From Pseudomonadota bacterium (GTDB lineage: Bacteria > Pseudomonadota > Alphaproteobacteria > SMXQ01): a stretch of DNA of 9,703 nt. Where the stretch lies: the NCBI GenBank assembly GCA_022562375.1, contig JADFPK010000055.1, forward strand, positions 1 through 9,703. Direction: 5' to 3'. Below are positions 1 to 5,063 of this stretch, piece after piece. A program made the translations under genes and the position numbers. The notes under the pieces are model-generated. The model was not told the origin of the DNA, made no database searches, and saw nothing but the letters and a program-made list of their open reading frames with translations. Every line of letters begins with the position of its first letter. Within the stretch, counting starts at the first letter, position 1.

Positions 1-1
1 G

Positions 2-640
2 GTGCGCTGCATCGTCGTCACCGGCGCCGGGGTGAAGTCCTTTTCGCCGGGCAACGACATCTCCGAATTCGAGACCGAGCGGTCCAACGTCGAACAGGCC
101 CGCGCCTACGGCAAGATCCTCCACGGGGCGCTTGATACCATTCGCGCCTGCCGCCACCCGACCGTCGCCATGATCCGGGGCATCTGCGTCGGCGGCGGTC
201 TTGAGATCGCCGGGCTTTGCGACCTCCGCATCTGCGGAGAATCGAGCCGCTTCGGCATCCCCATCAACCGCCTGGGGCTGGTGATGGCGTATCCCGAGAT
301 CGAGGTGCTGATCGGCCTCGTCGGGCGATCGGCGGCGCTCGAGATATTGCTCGAGGGACGGGTGTTCGGCGCCGAGGAAGCCAAGGAAATGGGGCTGGTC
401 AGCCGCGTCGTCGCCGACGCCGACGTCGAGACCGAGGCCCTCGCCGCCGCCAGGCGTATCGCCGACGGCGCGCCGCTGGTGGCGCGCTGGCACAAGAAGT
501 TCGCCCGCCGCCTGGCCGAGCCCGCGCCGCTAACGGCGGAGGAGTTGGACGAGGGTTACGCCTGTTACGGCACCGAGGACTTCCAGACCGGTGTCAAGGC
601 CTTCCTCGCCAAGACCAAGCCCCGGTTCGAGGGGCGCTGA
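2..640 (+). CDS. Enoyl-CoA hydratase/isomerase (crotonase) family protein, 5'-truncated
   Basis: Crotonase-fold enzymes act on acyl-CoA thioesters (hydration, isomerisation, hydrolysis or C-C cleavage) in the cytoplasm. The frame is open to the left edge, so the GTG at base 2 is probably an internal valine and the first beta strands are missing. In the visible 212 residues, the first oxyanion-hole motif is GAGVKSFSPGNDISEF (residues 8-23, family form GAGxKAFCAGADI). The second is GICVGGGLEIAGLCDLRI (60-77). E68, equivalent to the first catalytic Glu of enoyl-CoA hydratase (Glu144 in the rat enzyme), is present. The second catalytic Glu, normally in a G-x-P-E motif, is not: the sequence reads FGIPINRLGL (84-93). 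The gene stops one base before the start of a CoA-transferase, so the two are probably co-transcribed and translationally coupled. Family assignment is firm. Substrate is unknown, and simple 2-enoyl-CoA hydration is doubtful. Confidence 0.93.
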   Translation: MRCIVVTGAGVKSFSPGNDISEFETERSNVEQARAYGKILHGALDTIRACRHPTVAMIRGICVGGGLEIAGLCDLRICGESSRFGIPINRLGLVMAYPEIEVLIGLVGRSAALEILLEGRVFGAEEAKEMGLVSRVVADADVETEALAAARRIADGAPLVARWHKKFARRLAEPAPLTAEELDEGYACYGTEDFQTGVKAFLAKTKPRFEGR

Positions 641-644
641 GGTG
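629..644 (+). promoter_or_regulatory. Ribosome binding site and GTG start of the CoA-transferase
   Basis: GAGGGG at 629-634 lies seven bases before a GTG at 642-644. That GTG comes one base after the TGA (638-640) of the upstream crotonase gene. The site lies inside the end of the upstream gene, which fits coupled translation. It favours GTG 642 over an in-frame GTG at 591, which would add 17 residues rich in Ser, Pro and Arg that do not look like the family's N-terminus. Confidence 0.6.
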
Positions 645-1853
645 GCGGCGGAGGCGAGGGGACCTCTCGGCGGCGTCACCGTCATCGAGCTCGCCCACAT
701 CATGGCCGGGCCGGCCTGCGGCATGCTGCTGGCGGATTTCGGCGCCGACGTCATCAAGGTCGAGAGGATCCCCGGAGGCGACGATTCCCGGAGCTTCGCC
801 ACCGTCGATATCGAGGGCGAATCGCCGACCTTCATGATGATGAACCGCAACAAGCGCGGCATCGCCGTCGATCTGAAGACCGAGGGCGGCAAGAAGGTGC
901 TGCGCCGGCTTCTCAAAACCGCCGACGTGGTGATCGAGAACTACCGCCGCGGCACCATGGAGCGCCTCGGCCTCGGCTACGACAGGTTGAAAGAGGCCAA
1001 CCCGGGGCTGGTCTATTGCGAGATATCCGGCTTCGGGCGTACCGGCCCCTATGCCGACAGGGGCGGCTTCGACCTCATCGCCCAGGGCATGAGCGGGCTG
1101 ATGAGCATCACCGGCGAGGGTCCGGACCGCCCGCCGGTCAAGGCCGGCGCGCCGATCACCGACATCACGGCGGGCATCCTCGCCGCGTTCGGCGTCCTCG
1201 CCGCGCTGCTTGAGCGCCAGCACTCGGGCCTCGGCCAGCGCGTCGACACCTCGCTGTTCGAGGCCGGCATCACCCACACCTTCTGGCAGTCCGCCCTGGC
1301 GCTGGCGTCGGGCGTCTCGCCGGGGCCGTTGGGCACCGGCTCGCCGGTCGCCGCCCCCTATCAGGCCTTCCCGACGGCCGACGGCTGGATCACCGTCGGC
1401 GGCGCCAACCAGGCCAACTGGCGAAAGCTGCTCGGCGTGCTGGAGACGCCGGAGCTGGGCGAGGATCCCCGCTTTGGCGAGAACCCCGACCGCATGGAGA
1501 ACATCGCGGCACTTGAAGAGATCCTGAACGAGCACTTCATCAAACGGACCAGCGCCGAATGGCTCGACAAGCTGGAGGCCGCCGGCGTGCCGGCGGGCCC
1601 GGTGATGAATGTCGGCGAGATGCACCAAGACCCCCAGACGCTGGCGCGCAAGATGGTGGTGGAGGTCGATCACCGCCGCGCCGGCAAGGTCAAGACCCTC
1701 GGCCCGCCGGTCAAGCTCTCGCGCACGCCGGCCAGCGTCAGAAGCGCCGCCCCGGTGCTCGGCCAGCACACCGCCGAGGTACTGACCGAATACGGCTATT
1801 CAGCGGAGGAGATCGACCAGCTCGCCGACGCCGGCGCCATCATCGTCGGGTGA
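642..1853 (+). CDS. Family III CoA-transferase (CaiB/BaiF type)
   Basis: Class III CoA-transferases move CoA from a donor thioester to a carboxylic acid in the cytoplasm. Relatives include formyl-CoA:oxalate, carnitine and succinyl-CoA-dependent enzymes. From GTG 642 the product is 403 residues, the usual length for this family. It opens with the typical block PLGGVTVIELAHIMAGPACG followed by LLADFGADVIKVE. NRNKRGIAVDLK and VVIENYRRGTMERLGLGYD follow. The motif ITDITAGILAA carries the Asp expected to form the acyl-aspartyl intermediate (D174 from this start, matching Asp169 of formyl-CoA transferase). GQRVDTSLFEAG and a C-terminal small domain with AGVPAGPV complete the family pattern. The gap to the upstream crotonase gene is one base, so a joint pathway is likely: activate an acid to its CoA ester, then modify it. 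That pairing is reminiscent of CaiB/CaiD of carnitine metabolism, but I cannot assign that substrate. Confidence 0.95.
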   Translation: MAAEARGPLGGVTVIELAHIMAGPACGMLLADFGADVIKVERIPGGDDSRSFATVDIEGESPTFMMMNRNKRGIAVDLKTEGGKKVLRRLLKTADVVIENYRRGTMERLGLGYDRLKEANPGLVYCEISGFGRTGPYADRGGFDLIAQGMSGLMSITGEGPDRPPVKAGAPITDITAGILAAFGVLAALLERQHSGLGQRVDTSLFEAGITHTFWQSALALASGVSPGPLGTGSPVAAPYQAFPTADGWITVGGANQANWRKLLGVLETPELGEDPRFGENPDRMENIAALEEILNEHFIKRTSAEWLDKLEAAGVPAGPVMNVGEMHQDPQTLARKMVVEVDHRRAGKVKTLGPPVKLSRTPASVRSAAPVLGQHTAEVLTEYGYSAEEIDQLADAGAIIVG

Positions 1854-1858
1854 ATTTT

Positions 1859-1874
1859 CCCAAGTGATCTTGGG
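1859..1874. terminator. Small perfect hairpin between convergent genes, possible terminator
   Basis: CCCAAG at 1859-1864 pairs perfectly with CTTGGG at 1869-1874 around a TGAT loop. It sits 5 bases after the CoA-transferase stop and 36 bases past the stop of the convergent isomerase gene. There is no T-run after it on the plus strand, and the flanking TTTT (1855-1858) would read as AAAA after it on the minus strand. A classical intrinsic terminator is therefore uncertain. Two copies of GGCGCCTTG (1873-1881 and 1893-1901) follow. Confidence 0.3.
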
Positions 1875-1910
1875 CGCCTTGCGACCGGGCAACGGCGCCT
1901 TGATCGTGCC

Positions 1911-2519
1911 TCAACCGCCGTCCTTCGCCAGGGCGCGGTCGAGGAATTCGAGGCGGTCCTGGCCCCAGAACGGCTCGTCGTCGTAGATGTAGCACGGCGC
2001 GCCGAAGACGCCGCGCTCGATCGCTTCCGCCGTGTTGGCGTCGTAAGCCTCCTTCACCGCGTCGCTTTCCGCCGCCGCCAGCAGGGCCTCGCCGTCCATG
2101 GCGTTCTCATCACAGATCACCTTCAAGGTTTCGGCGTCGGCGATGTCGCGGTCCTCGGCCCAGACGGCGGCGAGCATGGCGTTGGTCAGCTTGCCGGGAT
2201 CGCAGCCCTCGGTCCGGGTGGCGGCGACGACCATGCGTCCGGCGAGATGATCCGACGCCGGGAAGAATTCGGGATGGAGGTTGATCTTCATGCCGAGACG
2301 GTCGCGGAAGCGCGCCAGCTCGACCAGGCGGTAGGCCTGGCGCTGGGCCGAACGCTTACCCAAGGGCAGCCCGCCCGAGACGGCGAAGACCTTGAGGAGC
2401 TCCACCGGCTTGTAGTTGACCGTGGCGCCGGCGCGCCTGGTCATCTCATCCAGCCTCGGCCCGCCGAGATAGGTCCAGGGCGAGACCAGGGCATAATAGT
2501 AATCGACGGTCTTGGTCAT
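1911..2519 (-). CDS. DsbA-like 2-hydroxychromene-2-carboxylate isomerase / GST-kappa family protein
   Basis: This family has a thioredoxin fold with a helical insertion and uses glutathione. Characterised members isomerise 2-hydroxychromene-2-carboxylate in naphthalene breakdown or act as kappa-class glutathione transferases. The 202-residue product matches the usual length of about 200. The N-terminus YYYALVSPWTYLGGPRL (residues 7-23) holds the S-P-x-x-Y-L-G motif, with S13 in the position of the glutathione-activating serine rather than a CxxC pair. The C-terminal signature is GVFGAPCYIYDDEPFWGQDRL (170-190): the G-V-F-G-x-P loop with the cis-proline, then F-W-G-Q-D-R. A GAGGGAG ribosome site lies about nine bases upstream of the ATG at 2519. 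It converges on the CoA-transferase gene and diverges from the VOC gene. No other aromatic-degradation genes are visible, so the substrate is open. Confidence 0.9.
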   Translation of the reverse strand: MTKTVDYYYALVSPWTYLGGPRLDEMTRRAGATVNYKPVELLKVFAVSGGLPLGKRSAQRQAYRLVELARFRDRLGMKINLHPEFFPASDHLAGRMVVAATRTEGCDPGKLTNAMLAAVWAEDRDIADAETLKVICDENAMDGEALLAAAESDAVKEAYDANTAEAIERGVFGAPCYIYDDEPFWGQDRLEFLDRALAKDGG

Positions 2520-2585
2520 CGGTTCATGCTCCCTCGATGTCGTTGTCCGGGGCTTAGGTGAGCGGAGTTTACCAGCTTCCGGCGG

Positions 2586-2615
2586 TTAGACCAGCGCCGG
2601 CGGATGGTGCATAAT
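2586..2615 (+). promoter_or_regulatory. Putative sigma-70 promoter for the VOC/hydroxy-acid dehydrogenase unit
   Basis: CATAAT at 2610-2615, preceded by TG at 2608-2609 (extended -10 style), lies 18 bases after TTAGAC at 2586-2591. Transcription would start near 2622, about 30 bases before the ATG at 2654. This is the only AT-rich -10-like hexamer I noticed in the 134-base spacer between the divergent genes. Confidence 0.4.
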
Positions 2616-2653
2616 CAAGCCGTGAGCACAGGAAACAGCCAGGGAGAGGAGCG

Positions 2654-3025
2654 ATGACCGTCGACGCGCTCGACCATTTCACCATCATGACGGCGGACCT
2701 CGACGCCTCGGTCGCCTTCTACACCGAGATCCTCGGCCTTGCCGACGGCCCGCGCCCGGCCTTCGATGGCCCGGGCGCCTGGCTCTATTGCGGCGACCGC
2801 CCCGCCGTCCATTTGGTCGGCGGCGGCGGCGGCAAGGACACCGGCACCGGCGCCATCGATCACGTCGCCTTTCGCGCCAGCGGCCTCGACGATTACCGGG
2901 CGCGGCTGAAGCAGCGCGGCATCGCCTATCGTGAACGCGACGTCCCCGGCCAGCCCCTGCACCAGCTTTTCCTCGCCGACCCCGACGGCGTCACCATCGA
3001 GATCAACTTCCGCGACGAGGCTTAG
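2654..3025 (+). CDS. VOC (glyoxalase/bleomycin resistance/dioxygenase fold) protein
   Basis: A single-domain vicinal-oxygen-chelate protein of 123 residues. VOC enzymes dimerise to place a divalent metal for lyase, epimerase, dioxygenase or drug-binding roles. The two beta-alpha-beta-beta-beta repeats are visible. The first begins LDHFTIMTADLDASVAFYTEILGL (residues 6-29). The second begins IDHVAFRASGLDDYRARL (68-85) and ends LADPDGVTIEINF (107-119). Candidate metal ligands are H8, H53 (AVHLV), H70 and E116, so the metal site looks intact. The ATG at 2654 is preceded by GGGAGAGGAG (2642-2651), a strong purine-rich ribosome site. The next gene, an FMN-dependent hydroxy-acid dehydrogenase, begins 31 bases after this stop, so the two probably form an operon. 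A methylglyoxal- or 2-hydroxyacid-related role is possible by context only. VOC proteins are too diverse to assign a substrate from sequence. Confidence 0.92.
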   Translation: MTVDALDHFTIMTADLDASVAFYTEILGLADGPRPAFDGPGAWLYCGDRPAVHLVGGGGGKDTGTGAIDHVAFRASGLDDYRARLKQRGIAYRERDVPGQPLHQLFLADPDGVTIEINFRDEA

Positions 3026-3043
3026 GGCCCGCGGCGGTCCGAC

Positions 3044-3059
3044 GGAGGGAGTGGCCATG
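3044..3059 (+). promoter_or_regulatory. Ribosome binding site fixing the hydroxy-acid dehydrogenase start
   Basis: GGAGGGAG at 3044-3051 lies at good spacing before ATG 3057-3059. The frame is open further upstream to a GTG at 2931, but that extension overlaps the VOC gene and encodes a Ser/Pro/Thr-rich string with no family similarity. An in-frame GTG at 3051 overlaps the ribosome site itself. Confidence 0.65.
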
Positions 3060-4253
3060 GCCGAGGACAATCTTGGCGCTTACAACATCGAAGATCTGCG
3101 GCGGATGGCGAAGCGAAAACTGCCCCGGGGCATTTTCGAATTTGTCGACCGGGGGGCCGAAGACGAGGTCGCGCTGCGCAACAACCGCGCCGCTTTCGAG
3201 GGCATCAAGCTGAAGACCCACGTGCTGGCCAACGTCTCGACCCGCGGCCTCGAGACCAGGATCTTCGGCAAGACCATCAAGATGCCGTTCGCCATCGCCC
3301 CCACCGGAACGGCGGGCTTGCTCAGCTATGGCGGCGAGGTCGGCCTCGCCAAGGCGGCGGCCAAGGCCGGCATCCCCTGCACCCTCGCCACCAACGCCAT
3401 GACGCCGATGGAGGAGATCGTCGAGAAGGCGGGCGGCGAGCTGTGGTTCCAGCTCTATATGTGGTCGGACAAGGACCTCAGCCTCAAATTCCTCGAACGG
3501 GTGAAGTCGGTCGGCTTCGAGACGCTGATCGTCACCGTCGACGGCCCGGTCGCTCCGAACCGGGAATACAATCGCCGGAACGGTTTCGAAGTGCCGCTCA
3601 AATACACGCCCCGGCTGCTCGCCCAACTGCTGGCCAAGCCCGGCTGGCTCGTCACCTGCCTGTTCCGGCATTTCATCGAGCGCGGCGTGCCCAAGTTCGA
3701 GAATTATCCGCCGGAATTGATGGACAGCTTGATGTCCAAGACCTTCAAACGGTCGAGCCTGAAGAACGATACGCTGAATTGGGACGACCTCAAGGCGCTG
3801 CGCGACAGCTGGCCCGGCAATCTGATCGTCAAGGGGATCCTCAACGGCGACGACGCGGAGATGGCCGCCGATTGCGGCGCCGACGGGGTGATCGTCTCCA
3901 ACCATGGCGGGCGCTATCTCGACTCCTCGGTGGCGACGATCCAGATTCTGCCCGAGATCGCCGCCCGGGTGGGCGAGCGCATGACCGTCATCGTCGACAG
4001 CGGCTTCCGGCGTGGCTCCGACGTGATCAAGGCCTTGGCGCTGGGCGCCGATCTGGTGATGGCGGGCCGGCCGACTCTTTACGGCGCCGCGGCCGCGGGC
4101 GAGGCGGGCGCCTATCGCGCGCTCGAAATCTTCGCCGAGGAAATGGACCGGGTCATGGCCCTGCTCGGGCTTCACAGCGTCGACGAGATCGGTCACGACT
4201 GCCTGTGGCGGCCGCCATCGGCGGCCGGACCTGACCGCGTGGCGGCGGAATAG
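3057..4253 (+). CDS. FMN-dependent alpha-hydroxy-acid dehydrogenase (L-lactate/mandelate dehydrogenase type)
   Basis: Family enzymes oxidise L-2-hydroxy acids to 2-keto acids using FMN in a TIM barrel; bacterial lactate and mandelate members pass electrons to the membrane quinone pool. The product is 398 residues, the usual size. Family blocks in order: YNIEDLRRMAKRKLPRGIFEF, MPFAIAPTG (76-84), WFQLYMW with Q132 and Y134, VTVDGPVAPNREYNRRNGF (159-177) with the substrate Arg at R169, and LIVKGI with K259. Next come VSNHGGRYLD with catalytic H283 and R286, and VDSGFRRGSDVIKALALGA (313-331) followed by MAGRPTLYG for FMN phosphate binding. The C-terminal half closely resembles mandelate dehydrogenase. 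Residues 178-240 form the variable loop that serves as membrane anchor in mandelate dehydrogenase; here it includes PGWLVTCLF. One oddity is F29 at the position of the conserved substrate-binding Tyr (Tyr24 of glycolate oxidase). Probably co-transcribed with the VOC gene. Confidence 0.94.
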   Translation: MAEDNLGAYNIEDLRRMAKRKLPRGIFEFVDRGAEDEVALRNNRAAFEGIKLKTHVLANVSTRGLETRIFGKTIKMPFAIAPTGTAGLLSYGGEVGLAKAAAKAGIPCTLATNAMTPMEEIVEKAGGELWFQLYMWSDKDLSLKFLERVKSVGFETLIVTVDGPVAPNREYNRRNGFEVPLKYTPRLLAQLLAKPGWLVTCLFRHFIERGVPKFENYPPELMDSLMSKTFKRSSLKNDTLNWDDLKALRDSWPGNLIVKGILNGDDAEMAADCGADGVIVSNHGGRYLDSSVATIQILPEIAARVGERMTVIVDSGFRRGSDVIKALALGADLVMAGRPTLYGAAAAGEAGAYRALEIFAEEMDRVMALLGLHSVDEIGHDCLWRPPSAAGPDRVAAE

Positions 4254-4268
4254 GCGCGGCGCCGGCGG

Positions 4269-4697
4269 TCAGTAGGTCATCGGAATGGTGATCTCGGTAA
4301 CGCCTTCGCCCACCGTCACCGCCGCGTCGTCGAACCCGGGCGCGCTGAAAAAGGCGGTGGCGCCGTTGGAGAAGGCGTAACCCTCCAGCGGAATGCCGAA
4401 AAACCCCTGATCGAATTGGCCGTTGCCGTTCTCGTCGTGATAGACGGCGACGGCGTAACGTCCCGGCGCCAGGCCGCGAAACACCCAAATCGCCCGGCCG
4501 TCCTCGGCCTTGACCTCGGCGCCGGCATAACGGTCGTCATTCTTGGGAAAGGAGTCGGCGGTGGCGTAAAGCGCGAAATGCACGCCGCCCTCGCCGGCGC
4601 GCAATTCCGTCACCCGCACGCGAAGCTCCGCCGCCACCGCCTGGCCGGCGGCGACGGTAAGGAAAACCCCGAGGGCAAGGAACCGGATGATGGACAT
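4269..4697 (-). CDS. Secreted DUF2141 domain protein
   Basis: A 142-residue protein with a Sec-type signal peptide (MSIIRFLALGVFLTVAAGQAVAA, cleavage probably after A23), so it is expected in the periplasm or at the outer membrane. The rest matches the DUF2141 pattern: a beta-sandwich-like stretch ending in FRGLAPGRYAVAVYHDEN (73-90), then GNGQFDQGFFGIPLEGYAFSN (91-111). The segment DENGNGQFD (88-96) has the D-x-N-x-N-G-x-x-D spacing of a calcium-binding loop, so calcium binding is plausible. That is inference; the family's function is unknown. The stop is 15 bases from the stop of the convergent dehydrogenase gene. The ribosome site in front of ATG 4697 is weak, but no better start exists. 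It is divergent from the OmpA gene across the spacer that carries the 27-bp inverted repeat. Confidence 0.88.
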   Translation of the reverse strand: MSIIRFLALGVFLTVAAGQAVAAELRVRVTELRAGEGGVHFALYATADSFPKNDDRYAGAEVKAEDGRAIWVFRGLAPGRYAVAVYHDENGNGQFDQGFFGIPLEGYAFSNGATAFFSAPGFDDAAVTVGEGVTEITIPMTY

Positions 4698-4729
4698 CGC
4701 TCGGCCGCGCTTGGCATTTCACTTCGCAC

Positions 4730-4735
4730 CTTATA
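4730..4735 (-). promoter_or_regulatory. Possible -10 element for the DUF2141 gene
   Basis: On the minus strand TATAAG (4730-4735) lies 32 bases before the ATG at 4697, a sensible place for a -10 box. No good -35 hexamer is seen at 17 bases (GACCCG at 4753-4758), so the call rests on the -10 alone. Confidence 0.3.
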
Positions 4736-4769
4736 GCCGATTTCGCCGCCGCCGGGTCGGCCGCCCTTT

Positions 4770-4846
4770 AATTAAGGTGACACCATACTTAATTCCCCGT
4801 CCCGGTAAATTGGAGCTATGGAATTAAGTATGGTGTCACCTTAATT
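4770..4846. repeat. Perfect 27-bp inverted repeat with 23-base loop (REP/MITE-like palindromic element)
   Basis: The left arm 4770-4796 and right arm 4820-4846 are exact reverse complements over 27 bases; the loop is 4797-4819. Each arm begins with AATTAAG and contains CTTAATT (right arm: GGAATTAAG ... CTTAATT), with GGTGACACC or its complement GGTGTCACC inside. Each arm can thus also fold on itself through a 7-bp AATTAAG/CTTAATT stem. The arms are AT-rich within very GC-rich surroundings, suggesting an acquired element rather than local drift. It lies in the spacer between divergent genes, 73 bases from the DUF2141 start and about 217 from the OmpA start. It encodes no protein. It could be a REP/BIME-type element, a minimal transposon remnant, a large operator, or a strong transcription barrier insulating the two genes. 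A classical terminator is less likely because no T-run follows either arm. Confidence 0.9.
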
Positions 4847-4892
4847 GCACGTCGCCTTTGGCGGCGCGCGTTCCCCCCATGGAAGAACTCCC

Positions 4893-4922
4893 TTGTGGAA
4901 CCCATCGCACCGCTACTAGGAT
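4893..4922 (+). promoter_or_regulatory. Possible sigma-70 promoter for the OmpA gene
   Basis: TTGTGG (4893-4898), 18 bases, then TAGGAT (4917-4922). It would give a leader of roughly 135 bases before the ATG at 5064, containing the hairpin at 4952-4975. Match quality is modest. Confidence 0.3.
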
Positions 4923-4951
4923 GACACAATCAGCTTTGCGTGCCCCCTTCA

Positions 4952-4975
4952 TCGGCGCTTTGATGAATGCGCCGA
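4952..4975 (+). other. Hairpin in the presumed 5' leader of the OmpA gene
   Basis: TCGGCGC (4952-4958) pairs perfectly with GCGCCGA (4969-4975) around a 10-base loop, TTTGATGAAT. It lies about 90 bases before the OmpA start. Leader hairpins often stabilise ompA-type mRNAs or expose sRNA-binding loops; either role here is inference. Confidence 0.4.
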
Positions 4976-5063
4976 CGAAGTGTGCGCCCGTTCTTGTGCC
5001 GTCTGCCCCGTCCTTGCGCGTGGCGGCGGTTCGCCGGGGGACAATGGTGGGGAGAGGATGGCT

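Noticed and set aside
594..1769. 391-codon minus-strand open frame opposite the CoA-transferase gene
   Set aside because: The plus strand has unmistakable CaiB/BaiF motifs. The antisense product is His/Arg/Ala/Gly-rich with no family pattern, an artefact of GC-rich third codon positions.
3003..4196. 397-codon minus-strand open frame opposite the hydroxy-acid dehydrogenase gene
   Set aside because: It is a shadow of a firmly identified gene, with low-complexity composition and no ribosome site or motif.
4770..4846. The inverted repeat as a pair of insertion-sequence ends
   Set aside because: Only 23 bases lie between the arms, so there is no room for a transposase, and I saw no obvious flanking target duplication. 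It is kept as a palindromic repeat only.
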